DNA of 64,000 bases from the NCBI RefSeq assembly GCF_004346925.1, contig NZ_CP031167.1, positions 1,818,001 through 1,882,000 on the forward strand. The letters are read 5' to 3'. The stretch is from Stenotrophomonas sp. ASS1. Lineage in GTDB: Bacteria > Pseudomonadota > Gammaproteobacteria > Xanthomonadales > Xanthomonadaceae. Shown piece by piece: positions 27,391 through 36,760 of this stretch (position 1 is the stretch's first letter; the number at the start of each line of letters is the position of its first letter). The notes under the pieces are model-generated. The model did not search any database, was not told where the DNA came from, and was given only the letters and a program-made list of their open reading frames with translations. The translations under genes were made by a program, and so were the position numbers.

Positions 27391-27467
27391 GTAGTGCCGG
27401 CCGCTGGCCGGCAACCCCGTCAATCCATCAGGTATTGCATGGTTGCCGGCCAGTGGCCGGCACTACC
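27391..27467. repeat. Head-to-head SMAG pair between aguA and aguB
   Basis: GTAGTGCCGGCC-GCT-GGCCGGCAACC (27391-27416) and its inverted partner (27441-27467, core CCAGTGG), 24 bases apart. In the leftward transcript it would form a long hairpin between the two genes. Confidence 0.88.
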
Positions 27468-27472
27468 CATCC

Positions 27473-28510
27473 TCAGGCCTTCAACAACCCGGCCGGCAGC
27501 TGCATGGTGATGCAGTGCAGGCTGCCGTTCTGCCAGATCAGCGAGCGGCAGGGCACCTGCACGATCTCGCGGCCCGGGTGCGCCTGCGCCAGCACATCGC
27601 GGGCCAGGTCGTCGGCCGGGTCGCCGTAGGCCGGCATCAGCACCGCGCCATTGACGATCAGGTAGTTGGCGTACGACGCCGCCAGGCGGCGGCCTTCGTC
27701 GATCACCGGCTGTGCCCACGGCAGCGGGAACAGGCGGTATGGCTGGCCATCCTTGGTACGCAGCGCGGCCAGCTCATTGCCCATCGCCTGCAGTTCGGCG
27801 TAGTGCGAGTCGCTCTCGTCGTCACAGGCCTGGTAGACAATGCTGTCAGCCGAGGCGAAGCGGGCGAGGGTGTCGATGTGGGCGTCGGTGTCGTCGCCTT
27901 CCAGGTAGCCGTGGTCCAGCCACAGCACGCGGTCCTGCTGCAGCCAGTTGGCCAGGTCGGCGCTCAGGCTGGCGCGGTCGCGGTCCGGGTGGCGCTCGTG
28001 CAGGCACTTCCAGGTGGTCAGCAGGGTGCCTTCACCATCGGTTTCGATGCCGCCGCCTTCCAGCGCGAACGGAATGCTGCGCACCGGTGCGTCGTTGAAC
28101 ACGCCGGCCTGGTCGAGCACGCCCACCAGCTGGTCATCCAGGGTGGCGTCGAACTTGCCGCCCCAGCCGGTGAAGCGGAAATCCAGCAGCTGGAAGCCGC
28201 CGTCGGCGCGGCGCAGGGTGATCGGGCCGGAGTCGCGCAACCAGGTATCGTCGTAGGCCGCCGTGGTGAAGTGGACCTTGTCCATGTCGATGCGGTTGGA
28301 GCGCAGCCGCATCTCGGCATAGGTCTCCACATCGTCGTCGGCCACGCAGATCAGCACCGGCTGGAAGCGGGTGATGGCCGCGACCAGCGCGATGTAGGTC
28401 TCTTCCACCTGGCCCAGGCGGTCGGCCCAGTCGGTGTCGGCGGTGGGCCAGGCAATCAGGACGCCGCTCTGGGCTTCCCACTCGGCAGGAAAACGAAGGG
28501 TCTGGTTCAT
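27473..28510 (-). CDS. aguA: Agmatine deiminase
   Basis: 345 residues of the peptidyl-arginine-deiminase fold. Signature segments are VHFTTAAYDDTWLRDSGP, GGGIETDGEGTLLTT, LDHGYLEGDDTDAHIDTLA and the nucleophile Cys in GSLHCITMQLP near the C-terminus. It converts agmatine to N-carbamoylputrescine and ammonia. It is paired with downstream aguB, giving a complete agmatine-to-putrescine branch. The length fits the family (about 340-370). Confidence 0.95.
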   Translation of the reverse strand: MNQTLRFPAEWEAQSGVLIAWPTADTDWADRLGQVEETYIALVAAITRFQPVLICVADDDVETYAEMRLRSNRIDMDKVHFTTAAYDDTWLRDSGPITLRRADGGFQLLDFRFTGWGGKFDATLDDQLVGVLDQAGVFNDAPVRSIPFALEGGGIETDGEGTLLTTWKCLHERHPDRDRASLSADLANWLQQDRVLWLDHGYLEGDDTDAHIDTLARFASADSIVYQACDDESDSHYAELQAMGNELAALRTKDGQPYRLFPLPWAQPVIDEGRRLAASYANYLIVNGAVLMPAYGDPADDLARDVLAQAHPGREIVQVPCRSLIWQNGSLHCITMQLPAGLLKA

Positions 28511-28549
28511 GGTCTCGCTACACAGGCCCGCCCACGGCGGGTAAAGGGA

Positions 28550-28879
28550 TCAACGGATCGGCGGTTTCGGGCCGATTTCGTTCGGGTCCGCCTGGTTGGC
28601 CACCACGTCGATCACCTTCTGCTTCTCGAAGTAGACGGTGAACTGCGGGTACACCCAGCGGTTGATGGTCGGCCATTGCCGCTTCTGCCCGCCACGCGGC
28701 TGCAGCTGCTCGCTTGGCGCGCCGAACTGCGCCTGTACCTGCTGCATGCTCTGGCCGCGCAAGGGCAGGGCACCGGCCGGCTTCTCGCGGGCACGGTCGA
28801 CAAGCAGGGTATCGGCCAGCGCCGGCGTGGCGACGGCCAGGGTGGCCATCACGGCCAAGGCGGACAGGTAACGCTTCAT
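28550..28879 (-). CDS. Small secreted protein of unknown function
   Basis: 109 residues. A clear Sec signal peptide (MKRYLSALAVMATLAVATPALA) gives a mature periplasmic protein of about 87 residues containing GQSMQQVQAQFGAPSEQ and WVYPQFTVYFEKQKVIDVV. The GxSMxxVxxxFGxPxE pattern resembles the small BamE/SmpA-like alpha-beta repeat, suggesting a periplasmic scaffold; this is only a resemblance. It lies just upstream of aguA on the same strand (39 bases), so co-transcription is possible. Confidence 0.78.
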   Translation of the reverse strand: MKRYLSALAVMATLAVATPALADTLLVDRAREKPAGALPLRGQSMQQVQAQFGAPSEQLQPRGGQKRQWPTINRWVYPQFTVYFEKQKVIDVVANQADPNEIGPKPPIR

Positions 28880-28947
28880 CTCGATCTACTCCCCAGTGGT
28901 CAAGAAAGGCGATTACAGCAAAAACGGCAGGAAAAAGCCGCATAAAC

Positions 28948-28975
28948 AAAAAACCGCCCGAAGGCGGCTTTTTGC
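28948..28975 (-). terminator. Terminator of rpmJ
   Basis: On the minus strand CCGCC-TTCG-GGCGG with a UUCG tetraloop is followed by a T run; the plus strand also shows T residues, so it may act in both directions. It lies between the L36 stop and the start of the small secreted protein. Confidence 0.85.
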
Positions 28976-29025
28976 ATCGGGTCGGCCCCGCGTAGGGCCA
29001 GCCGCAGCCGCGAAGGCTGTTGGGC

Positions 29026-29151
29026 TTAGCGCTGACGCGCCTTGAAACGCGGGTTCGACTTGCAGATGACGAAGATCTTGCCACGACGACGCACGACCTT
29101 GCAGTCACGGTGACGGGCCTTCGCCGACTTCAGGGAGGACAGGACTTTCAT
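29026..29151 (-). CDS. rpmJ: 50S ribosomal protein L36, zinc-free type
   Basis: 41 residues, [20 protein letters not shown] to NPRFKARQR, from the ATG at 29151. It lacks the CxxC...CxxxxH zinc ribbon of the usual L36 and instead has the [12 protein letters not shown] block of the YkgO-like C-minus type. It is a component of the large ribosomal subunit near 23S domain VI. It stands alone, with a terminator downstream and cmk divergent. Confidence 0.95.
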   Translation of the reverse strand: MKVLSSLKSAKARHRDCKVVRRRGKIFVICKSNPRFKARQR

Positions 29152-29293
29152 GGCATACCTCGGCGTAAACAGTAGTTGTTCGGGTGGAGCGTGGCCGCGA
29201 TATGCGAAAGACAATCGGCAGTTGACGCTCGTTCAAGCCCGCCATTCTACCGGGCTTTTCCTCGTGGTTTCAAGTGGTTGCACAAAAGATCCC

Positions 29294-29321
29294 ATTGGGG
29301 GCGGCTGACAGGGGCTAGAAT
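29294..29321 (+). promoter_or_regulatory. Putative cmk promoter
   Basis: A TAGAAT -10 box at 29316-29321 with ATTGGG at 29294-29299 and a 16-base spacer, about 28 bases before the cmk ATG. The -35 match is weak. Confidence 0.45.
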
Positions 29322-29348
29322 GACCCCTTCACACGCTCTGGGAACCCC

Positions 29349-30026
29349 ATGAATCCACTCGCTCCCGTCCTGACCATCGACGGCCCTTCAGGGGCTGGCA
29401 AGGGTACCATCAGCCGCATCATCGCGCGCCGGATGGGCTGGCATTACCTGGATTCGGGCGCGCTGTACCGGGCAGTGGGCGTGGCCGCGAGCTGGGCAGA
29501 CATCGACACCTCCGACGCCTCGGCGCTGGTCCGCTGCACCTTTGATACCCACGTTCAGTTTGTCGAGCAGGGTGAAGCCATGCGGGTCATGGTGAACGGG
29601 ACCGATGCCACCGACGAGCTGCGCCTGGAGACCACCGGCGCGCTGGCCTCGGCCATCGCCGCCATTCCCGAGGTCCGGGCTGCCCTGAAGGAGCGCCAGC
29701 GCGCATTCAGGGAGCTGCCCGGCCTGGTCGCCGATGGCCGCGACATGGGCACGGTGATCTTCCCGGACGCCTCCTACAAGGTCTTCCTGACCGCCAGTGC
29801 CGAGGAGCGCGCCGAGCGCCGGCATAAGCAGTTGAAAGACAAGGGGGTTTCTGTTAACTTTGATGACCTCCTGCGCGAGATCATGGCCCGCGACGCCCGT
29901 GATGCTCAGCGTACCGTGGCGCCCCTGAAGCCGGCAGACGATGCTGTCCTCATCGACACCACAGGCATCGGCATCGCAGATGTCGTTGCCAGAGTGATGG
30001 ATCTGCTTCCGGTTCCGGCTGCCTGA
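29349..30026 (+). CDS. cmk: Cytidylate kinase
   Basis: 225 residues. The P-loop [16 protein letters not shown] opens the protein, and [11 protein letters not shown] and [13 protein letters not shown] are CMP-kinase signatures. It phosphorylates CMP and dCMP to the diphosphates in the cytosol. The order cmk-rpsA-ihfB is conserved in gammaproteobacteria and is kept here; rpsA follows after a 198-base leader. Confidence 0.96.
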   Translation: MNPLAPVLTIDGPSGAGKGTISRIIARRMGWHYLDSGALYRAVGVAASWADIDTSDASALVRCTFDTHVQFVEQGEAMRVMVNGTDATDELRLETTGALASAIAAIPEVRAALKERQRAFRELPGLVADGRDMGTVIFPDASYKVFLTASAEERAERRHKQLKDKGVSVNFDDLLREIMARDARDAQRTVAPLKPADDAVLIDTTGIGIADVVARVMDLLPVPAA

Positions 30027-30224
30027 TCCGTTCGCGCGGGAGCGCTGCCAGCAGCATCGGTGGTGGTCGCGCATAGCAGTGCTGTACCAGCCCCGTCGCG
30101 CAATGATGCGTGGCGGTTTTCCTACTACACACGACCTGCGTTTCCGGGGTCGACCAACAGGCGGGCGGTCGCCATTCCCCTGAAGGGGACGCCACCGACC
30201 CATGTGTCCAACAGAGTAAATCTA
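30027..30224 (+). promoter_or_regulatory. 198-base leader between cmk and rpsA
   Basis: No gene is supported. The region is the position where rpsA mRNA of other gammaproteobacteria folds into the structured translation-initiation region used for S1 autoregulation. There is no strong Shine-Dalgarno before the rpsA ATG (AACAGAGTAAATCTAATG), which is the known hallmark of S1 leaders. A rpsA promoter is expected here but no box is clear. Confidence 0.5.
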
Positions 30225-31910
30225 ATGACCGAATCATTTGCCGAACTGTTTGAAGCCAGCCAGGCCAATCTGGCCAAGCTGAAGCCGGGCGCCATCGTCA
30301 GCGGTACCGTTGTTGAAGTCCGCGGCGACGTCGTGGTGATCAACGCTGGCCTGAAGTCCGAAGGCATCGTGCCGATCGAACAGTTCCGTAACGACGCTGG
30401 CGAAATCGACGTCGCCGAAGGCGACATCGTCAAGGTCGCCCTCGACTCGATCGAGAACGGCTTCGGCGAAACCGTCCTGTCGCGCGAGAAGGCCAAGCGC
30501 GCGATGGTGTGGGACGAGCTGGAAGAAGCGTTGGAAAAGAACGAAACCATCACCGGTCGCATCAGCGGCAAGGTCAAGGGTGGTTTCACCGTGGACATCA
30601 AGGATGTCCGCGCCTTCCTGCCGGGTTCCCTGGTCGATGTGCGCCCGGTGCGCGATCCGGCCTACCTGGAAGGCAAGGAACTCGAGTTCAAGCTCATCAA
30701 GCTGGACCGCAAGCGTAACAACGTCGTGGTCTCGCGCCGCGCTGTCGTCGAAAGCGAGCACTCGGAAGAGCGCGAGCAGCTGATGGACAAGCTGCAGGAA
30801 GGCGCGATCCTGAAGGGTGTCGTCAAGAACCTGACCGATTACGGCGCGTTCGTGGACCTGGGCGGTATCGACGGCCTGCTGCACATCACCGACATGGCGT
30901 GGAAGCGCGTGCGTCACCCGTCGGAAGTCGTGAACGTCGGCGACGAGCTGGACGTCCGCGTGCTGAAGTTCGACCGCGAGCGCAACCGCGTTTCGCTGGG
31001 CCTGAAGCAGCTGGGCGAGGATCCGTGGGACAACATCGGCCGTCGTTACCCGGCCAACAGCCGCGTCTTCGGCAAGGTCTCCAACGTCACCGATTACGGT
31101 GCGTTCGTTGAGATCGAGCCGGGCGTCGAAGGCCTGGTGCACGTCTCCGAGATGGATTGGACCAACAAGAACGTCAACCCGTCCAAGGTTGTCCAGGTTG
31201 GTGATGAAGTCGAAGTGATGGTGCTGGACGTCGATGAAGAGCGTCGCCGTATCTCGCTGGGCATGAAGCAGGTTGCCGCCAATCCGTGGGAAACCTTCGC
31301 TGCCACCCACAAGAAGGGTGACAAGGTGTCGGGCCAGATCAAGTCGATCACCGACTTCGGCATCTTCATCGGCCTGGACGGCGGCATCGACGGCCTGGTC
31401 CACCTGTCCGACATCAGCTGGAACACCACCGGCGAAGACGTCGTTCGCAACTTCAAGAAGGGCGATACCCTGGACGCCGTCGTCCTGGCTGTCGATCCGG
31501 AGCGCGAGCGCATCTCCCTGGGCGTGAAGCAGCTGGAGCAGGATCCGTTCGGCCAGTACATGGCTGCCAATCCGAAGGGCTCCAAGGTCGAAGGCGTGGT
31601 GAAGGAAGTCGACGCCAAGGGCGCGATCATCGAGCTGGCTGACGGCATCGAAGGTTACGTCTCGGCACGCGACATCGCCAACGAGCGCGTTGACGATGCC
31701 ACCCAGCACCTGAAGGTCGGCGACAAGGTCGAAGCCAAGTTCGTGGGCATGGACCGCAAGGGCCGTACCCTGCAGCTGTCGATCAAGGCCAAGGACGACG
31801 CTGAAATGCGCGAAGTGCTGGAGGAATACCAGTCCTCTTCGGCTTCCAGCGGCACCACCCAGCTGGGCGCGCTGCTGCGTGCACAGCTGAACGGCAACAA
31901 GTCCGAGTAA
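30225..31910 (+). CDS. rpsA: 30S ribosomal protein S1
   Basis: 561 residues from the ATG at 30225 ([12 protein letters not shown]); the frame is open further upstream without family similarity. Six S1-type OB-fold repeats span the chain, recognisable by recurring YGAFV(D/E)-type segments such as [39 protein letters not shown] and [20 protein letters not shown]. It binds mRNA at the 30S subunit and promotes initiation on structured messages. The downstream hairpin separates it from ihfB. Confidence 0.97.
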   Translation: MTESFAELFEASQANLAKLKPGAIVSGTVVEVRGDVVVINAGLKSEGIVPIEQFRNDAGEIDVAEGDIVKVALDSIENGFGETVLSREKAKRAMVWDELEEALEKNETITGRISGKVKGGFTVDIKDVRAFLPGSLVDVRPVRDPAYLEGKELEFKLIKLDRKRNNVVVSRRAVVESEHSEEREQLMDKLQEGAILKGVVKNLTDYGAFVDLGGIDGLLHITDMAWKRVRHPSEVVNVGDELDVRVLKFDRERNRVSLGLKQLGEDPWDNIGRRYPANSRVFGKVSNVTDYGAFVEIEPGVEGLVHVSEMDWTNKNVNPSKVVQVGDEVEVMVLDVDEERRRISLGMKQVAANPWETFAATHKKGDKVSGQIKSITDFGIFIGLDGGIDGLVHLSDISWNTTGEDVVRNFKKGDTLDAVVLAVDPERERISLGVKQLEQDPFGQYMAANPKGSKVEGVVKEVDAKGAIIELADGIEGYVSARDIANERVDDATQHLKVGDKVEAKFVGMDRKGRTLQLSIKAKDDAEMREVLEEYQSSSASSGTTQLGALLRAQLNGNKSE

Positions 31911-31937
31911 TCGGCCTTACGCTGTTCGTTGTTTCCT

Positions 31938-31970
31938 GGACGGCCCGGGCATTGCCCGGGCCGTTTCAGG
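31938..31970 (+). terminator. Terminator-like hairpin after rpsA
   Basis: ACGGCCCGGGC-ATT-GCCCGGGCCGT followed by TTC: an 11-bp GC-rich stem with a short T run, 28 bases after the stop. It may be partial, allowing read-through to ihfB. Confidence 0.7.
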
Positions 31971-31997
31971 CTGAGATACCCCTGATGTGAGCCGGTA

Positions 31998-32303
31998 ATG
32001 ACCAAATCCGAACTGATCGAAATCCTTGCGCGCCGCCAGGCGCACCTGAAGGCCGATGATGTCGATCTGGCGGTGAAGTCGTTGCTGGAAATGATGGGCG
32101 GATCGCTGTCCGCCGGGGATCGCATCGAAATCCGTGGTTTTGGCAGCTTCTCGCTGCACTATCGTCCGCCGCGCCTGGGTCGCAACCCGAAGACCGGCGA
32201 ATCGGTTGCCCTGCCGGGCAAGCACGTCCCTCATTTCAAGCCGGGCAAGGAACTGCGTGAGCGGGTCAGCAGTGTGCTGCCGCTGGACGCCGATCCGGCC
32301 TGA
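31998..32303 (+). CDS. ihfB: Integration host factor subunit beta
   Basis: 101 residues starting [20 protein letters not shown]. It is a HU/IHF-fold protein; the beta-arm carries the intercalating Pro in [15 protein letters not shown], and [18 protein letters not shown] matches IHF-beta rather than HU. As a heterodimer with IHF-alpha it bends DNA at specific sites in recombination and transcription. Its place after cmk-rpsA agrees with IhfB identity. Confidence 0.95.
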
Positions 32304-32380
32304 GCCTCCCGTCGCGCCACCGCGTGCGAATCCAGCCGCGAGTCGGATAAGCTACGGACTCCTGCCACTGGAGCTGTCGC

Positions 32381-32665
32381 ATGAAGGTTTTTCGTCTGCT
32401 GGTCCTGCTGGCGGTTCTGATCCTTGGATTGATCATCGGTGCGGTCAACATGACCGCGATGTCGATCAACCTGCTGTTTACCCAACTGCATACCTCGGTG
32501 GGCGTGGCCCTGATCGCCGCGCTGCTGGTGGGTGTCATCGTCGGTGCCGGCCTGGTGCTGGTGAGCGTGGTCATTCCGCTCTACAGCCAGTTGCGCCGCG
32601 CCAACAAGTCCGCTGTCGCCACGCCGGCACCGGTTGCTTCCCCCCAATCTTTTGATGGACGCTGA
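32381..32665 (+). CDS. lapA: LapA family lipopolysaccharide assembly protein
   Basis: 94 residues with two membrane helices (LLVLLAVLILGLIIGAVN and VALIAALLVGVIVGAGLVL) and a short cytoplasmic tail: the DUF1049/LapA topology. It starts 6 bases before lapB in the same direction, the usual pairing. LapA with LapB helps control LPS synthesis through LpxC turnover and coordinates LPS assembly at the inner membrane. Confidence 0.9.
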   Translation: MKVFRLLVLLAVLILGLIIGAVNMTAMSINLLFTQLHTSVGVALIAALLVGVIVGAGLVLVSVVIPLYSQLRRANKSAVATPAPVASPQSFDGR

Positions 32666-32671
32666 TCGAAG

Positions 32672-33850
32672 ATGGATTTCGTCACCGAGTGGTTCTGGTT
32701 CTTCCTGTTCGTTCCGCTGGCCGCACTGGCCGGGTGGGTGATCGGACGGCGTGGTGGTCAACGCCACGGTGACAGCCAGGTCAGCCGCCTGTCCAGCACC
32801 TACTTCCGCGGCCTGAATTACCTGCTCAACGAGCAGCCGGACAAGGCCATCGAGCTGTTCCTGCACATCGCCGAGCTGGACAAGGAAACCTTCGAGACCC
32901 AGGTCGCGCTGGGCCACCTGTTCCGCCGCCGCGGCGAAGTCGACCGCGCCATCCGCCTGCACCAGGGCCTGGTCAACCGCCACGACCTCAGCGATGCGCA
33001 ACGCGTGCAGGCGCTGCTGGCACTGGGCGAGGACTACATGAAGTCCGGCCTGCTGGACCGCGCCGAGACCGTGTTCACCGAACTGGCCCAGCTGGATCAG
33101 CGTGCTCCGCAGGCACTCAAGCACCTGATCGGTATCTACCAGGCCGAGCGCGACTGGGAAAAGGCGATCGACAACGCGACCCGTTTCGAGGACGTCACCG
33201 GCGAGCCGATGGGCAAGCTGATCGGGCAGTTCGAGTGCGAACTGGCCGAACGCTTCCGCGGTGCTGGCAAGCTGGAAGAGGCGAGGGCAGCGATTGCCCG
33301 GGCCTACCAGGCCGATGCGATGTCGGTACGTGCCGGCATCATTGAAGGACGCTTGGAAACCGATGCCGGCAATCCGGAAGCGGCCGTGCGCGCCTTCGAG
33401 CGTGCCGCGCGCAACGACCCCGAATACCTGCCGGAGCTGCTGCCGGCGCTGATGCAGAACTACCGCAAGGTCGGCGATCTGGCAGGCGCACGCGCGTTCC
33501 TGTCGGAGATGACCGAGCACTACCGCGGCATCGCCCCGGTGCTGGCGCTGACCCGCCTGATGGAAGAGCAGGAGGGCGTGGCCCCGGCCCGTGCCTACCT
33601 GGGCCGCCAGCTCAAGGATCGCCCGTCGGTGCGTGGCGAGTCCGCGCTGATCGACCTGACCCTGGCTGAAGGCGCCGATTCCACGGCGACCCTGCACGAC
33701 CTGAAGCACATCACCGACCAGTTGCTGGTGCGCAATCCGGCCTATCGCTGCACCCGTTGTGGTTTCGGTGCGCGCACCCACCACTGGCAGTGCCCGAGCT
33801 GCAAGGAGTGGGGTACGGTCAAGCCGCTGCTGAACTACGCGGTGCTCTGA
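32672..33850 (+). CDS. lapB: Lipopolysaccharide assembly protein LapB (YciM)
   Basis: 392 residues. An N-terminal membrane anchor (WFFLFVPLAALAGWVIG) is followed by about nine TPR repeats (from residue 45: YFRGLNYLLNEQPDKAIELF) and a C-terminal rubredoxin-like zinc site, CTRCGF...CPSCKEWG. In E. coli LapB is an adaptor that promotes FtsH cleavage of LpxC, limiting lipid A synthesis. It is followed after 3 bases by a polyprenyl-phosphate sugar transferase gene. Confidence 0.95.
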   Translation: MDFVTEWFWFFLFVPLAALAGWVIGRRGGQRHGDSQVSRLSSTYFRGLNYLLNEQPDKAIELFLHIAELDKETFETQVALGHLFRRRGEVDRAIRLHQGLVNRHDLSDAQRVQALLALGEDYMKSGLLDRAETVFTELAQLDQRAPQALKHLIGIYQAERDWEKAIDNATRFEDVTGEPMGKLIGQFECELAERFRGAGKLEEARAAIARAYQADAMSVRAGIIEGRLETDAGNPEAAVRAFERAARNDPEYLPELLPALMQNYRKVGDLAGARAFLSEMTEHYRGIAPVLALTRLMEEQEGVAPARAYLGRQLKDRPSVRGESALIDLTLAEGADSTATLHDLKHITDQLLVRNPAYRCTRCGFGARTHHWQCPSCKEWGTVKPLLNYAVL

Positions 33851-33853
33851 TCC

Positions 33854-34843
33854 ATGCAGTGGCTCGTGATGGGCGCGCTGCTGGGCCTGGCCCTGCTGAG
33901 TGCGGCACTGACCTGGGCGGCGCGGGGTTACGCGCTGCGCCGGCAACTGTTTGACCAGCCGGGCGAGCGCCGCAGCCATAGCGTGGCGACACCCCGCGGC
34001 GGCGGCATCGCCATTGTCATCAGCCTGCTGGTGACCGCCGGTGTTGCCATGTGGGCCTGGCCCGAAGCGCGTCCGAGCCTGCTGGTCGCCAGCCTTGGCC
34101 TGGCGCTGGTGGCGGGTATCGGCTGGTGGGACGACCACCGGCCGCTGCCGGCCATGCGCCGCCTGATGGTGCACTTCATCGCCGCCGCGCTGCTGGCCGC
34201 GCTGGTCAAGGTCCACGGTGGCAGCTGGCTGCTGGCCGTACTGGTCCTGCTGTTCACCGCCTCGCTGATCAACATCTGGAATTTCATGGATGGGATCAAC
34301 GGCATCGCGGCCAGCCAAGCCATCGTGGTCGCGCTGGGGCTGGCGCCGCTGCTGCCCTGGCCGTACTCGCTGGTGGCGGTCGCGTTGGGCCTGGCCTGCC
34401 TGGGCTTCCTGCCGTTCAACTTCCCGCGGGCCCGGATCTTCATGGGCGATGTCGGGAGTGGCGCGCTGGGCTACGCGGTGGCGGCAGTGCTGGCACTGGC
34501 CAGCGTCAAGACCGACATCCACTGGATCCTGCTGCTGGTGTCGGCATCGCCGTTCCTTGTGGACGCAGGCTTCACACTGCTGGCGCGCATCATTTCCGGA
34601 CAACGCTGGATGGAACCCCATACCCAGCATGTCTACCAGCGCGCGGTGCAGGCAGGAGCCAGTCACGCCCAGGTAACAGGGATGTACTTTGCTTTGGGCC
34701 TGTTCAGTATTACAGTGCTTAATGTCTGCTCCAATTTGCAGCCGAGGTGGGAGGCTGCCGTGGCGTTCGCGTGGTTCATTGCGCTGAGCGTCCTCTGGCT
34801 CCTCCTGCGCAATGGATTGCGCCACCCAAAAGGAAATACCTGA
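33854..34843 (+). CDS. WecA/WbpL-like polyprenyl-phosphate glycosyl-1-phosphate transferase
   Basis: 329 residues, about ten membrane helices. The MraY/WecA-family catalytic motifs are present: WWDDHRPLPAMRRL (DD-box), NIWNFMDGINGIA (Asn/Asp of the second loop), and FMGDVGSGALGY. The enzyme transfers a sugar-1-phosphate (GlcNAc, QuiNAc or FucNAc type) to undecaprenyl phosphate to begin O-antigen or a related glycan on the cytoplasmic face. The downstream dehydratase/epimerase gene (WbpM-like) suggests a 6-deoxy-HexNAc donor as in the WbpL-WbpM pair; this is inferred. Confidence 0.9.
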   Translation: MQWLVMGALLGLALLSAALTWAARGYALRRQLFDQPGERRSHSVATPRGGGIAIVISLLVTAGVAMWAWPEARPSLLVASLGLALVAGIGWWDDHRPLPAMRRLMVHFIAAALLAALVKVHGGSWLLAVLVLLFTASLINIWNFMDGINGIAASQAIVVALGLAPLLPWPYSLVAVALGLACLGFLPFNFPRARIFMGDVGSGALGYAVAAVLALASVKTDIHWILLLVSASPFLVDAGFTLLARIISGQRWMEPHTQHVYQRAVQAGASHAQVTGMYFALGLFSITVLNVCSNLQPRWEAAVAFAWFIALSVLWLLLRNGLRHPKGNT

Positions 34844-34846
34844 CTT

Positions 34847-36760
34847 ATGGCTTCACCCTGGCGGGACAGAATCCTCGGCCTGATGCCGCGTTCGGCCATC
34901 GTCTGCCACGACCTGTTCATGGTCTGGGCATGCTGGCAGCTGCTCCACGCGGGGCGGTATTCGATCCTGGCCAACGCCCCCGAGCTCCCTCTCTGGAACG
35001 TTGACACCACGCTGGTGCTGCTGCTGCAGGGCATGGTGTTCTGGCGCGTGGGCCTCTATCGGGGCCTGTGGCGGTTCGCCAGCGTCAGCGACCTGCTGAA
35101 CATCTTCAAGGCCAGCTTCATCGGCATGGTCGCCATCGTGCTGGTGCTGATGTGGAAGCGCTTCGACGGCGTGCCCATGTCGGTGCTGGTGATCTATCCG
35201 TTCGCGCTGTCGGCGCTGCTGGGCGCGCCGCGCCTGCTGTACCGGGCCTGGAAGGACTATCAGGCACTGCAGTCGGACTCGTCCGCGCGCCGCGTGCTGA
35301 TCCTGGGTGCCGGCCAGGCCGCCGAGACCCTGGTCCGTGACCTGCGCCGTTCCGGTAATTTCGAGCCGGTCGGCCTGCTGGACGATGCGCCGCACCTGCG
35401 CGGCGCCAAGCTGCAGGGCCTGCCGATCCTCGGCACCCTGGACGATGCGCCGACAGTGGTCCGGGAGACGGCAGCCAAGCTGCTGGTGATCGCCATCCCG
35501 TCGCTGGACGCGGCGGGCATGCAGCGGATCGTCGCCATCTGCGAGAGCACCGGCGTGCCGTTCCGCACCGTGCCCAAGCTCAGCGACATCCTGCAGGGCC
35601 AGTCGCTGCCGGGGCAGCTGAAGGAAGTGGCGATCGAGGATCTGCTGGGCCGCAAGCCGATCATGCCGGACTGGAACCTGATCCGTGGCTGGCTGGGCGG
35701 GCGTACGGTGATGGTCACTGGTGCCGGCGGTTCGATCGGCTCCGAGCTTTGCCGCCAGTGCGCACGGCATGGTGCCGGCCGCATCATCCTGCTCGAGATC
35801 AGCGAACTGCTGCTGCTGACCATCGAAGGCGAGCTGCGGCGCAGCTTCCCCGATGTCGAGATCGAAGCGGTGCTGGGCGACTGCGGTGACCCGGCGGTGA
35901 TCCGCCACGCCCTGTCGCTGCATCCGGTCGACACCGCCTTCCATGCGGCTGCCTACAAGCACGTGCCGGTGCTGGAGCGGCAGCTGCGCGAAGCGGTGCG
36001 CAACAACATACTGGCCACCGAGAACGTGGCCCGCGCCTGCCTGGAAGCGCGCGTTGAGCATTTCGTGTTCATCTCCACCGACAAGGCGGTCGACCCGGTC
36101 AATGCACTGGGCGCCAGCAAGCGCTATGCGGAGATGATCTGCCAGAGCCTGGACCAGAAGTCCACGCATACCCGTTTCGTTACGGTGCGCTTCGGCAACG
36201 TGCTGGCCTCGGCCGGCAGCGTCGTGCCGCTGTTCCGCGAACAGATCCTGCGTGGCGGTCCGGTGACCGTCACCGACCCGGAAGTCAGTCGCTACTTCAT
36301 GACCATCCCGGAGGCCTGCCAGCTGATCCTGCAGGCGGCCGCTTCGGCATCGCATGGTGCGATCTATACGCTCGACATGGGCGAGCCGGTGCCGATCCGC
36401 GTGCTGGCCGAGCAGATGATCCGCCTGGCCGGCAAGCAGCCGTACAAGGACATTCCGATCATCTACACCGGGCTGCGTCCGGGCGAGAAGCTGCACGAGA
36501 CGCTGTTCTATTCGGACGAGGACTACCGTTCCACCGCGCACCCGAAGATTCTCGAGGCCGGTGTACGTACGTTCTCGCGTGACCTGGTGCTGGGCAATGT
36601 CCCGCGCCTGCGCGATGCCGTGGCTGGTTACGACACGACCAGCATCCAGGAGATCCTGTTCGCGACGATGCCGGAGTTCTCTCCCATCGAACAGGATGCT
36701 TACATTTCATCCGCTAAAGTCGTGCCCTTTCCGGCACGTGAGGCCAACAGGCACCAATGA
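34847..36760 (+). CDS. WbpM/CapD-family nucleotide-sugar 4,6-dehydratase (membrane-bound)
   Basis: 637 residues. The N-terminal 130 residues hold four membrane helices, the middle a first Rossmann-like domain (RRVLILGAGQAAETLVRDLR), and from about 285 the catalytic SDR domain: VMVTGAGGSIGSELCRQC, AAYKHVPVLE, FISTDKAVDPVNALGASKRY. The GASKR Lys and the STDK residues match the WbpM/FlaA1 group, which makes UDP-4-keto-6-deoxy-HexNAc for O-antigen. It ends in a 4-base overlap with galU, so the polysaccharide genes are one operon. Confidence 0.93.
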   Translation: MASPWRDRILGLMPRSAIVCHDLFMVWACWQLLHAGRYSILANAPELPLWNVDTTLVLLLQGMVFWRVGLYRGLWRFASVSDLLNIFKASFIGMVAIVLVLMWKRFDGVPMSVLVIYPFALSALLGAPRLLYRAWKDYQALQSDSSARRVLILGAGQAAETLVRDLRRSGNFEPVGLLDDAPHLRGAKLQGLPILGTLDDAPTVVRETAAKLLVIAIPSLDAAGMQRIVAICESTGVPFRTVPKLSDILQGQSLPGQLKEVAIEDLLGRKPIMPDWNLIRGWLGGRTVMVTGAGGSIGSELCRQCARHGAGRIILLEISELLLLTIEGELRRSFPDVEIEAVLGDCGDPAVIRHALSLHPVDTAFHAAAYKHVPVLERQLREAVRNNILATENVARACLEARVEHFVFISTDKAVDPVNALGASKRYAEMICQSLDQKSTHTRFVTVRFGNVLASAGSVVPLFREQILRGGPVTVTDPEVSRYFMTIPEACQLILQAAASASHGAIYTLDMGEPVPIRVLAEQMIRLAGKQPYKDIPIIYTGLRPGEKLHETLFYSDEDYRSTAHPKILEAGVRTFSRDLVLGNVPRLRDAVAGYDTTSIQEILFATMPEFSPIEQDAYISSAKVVPFPAREANRHQ

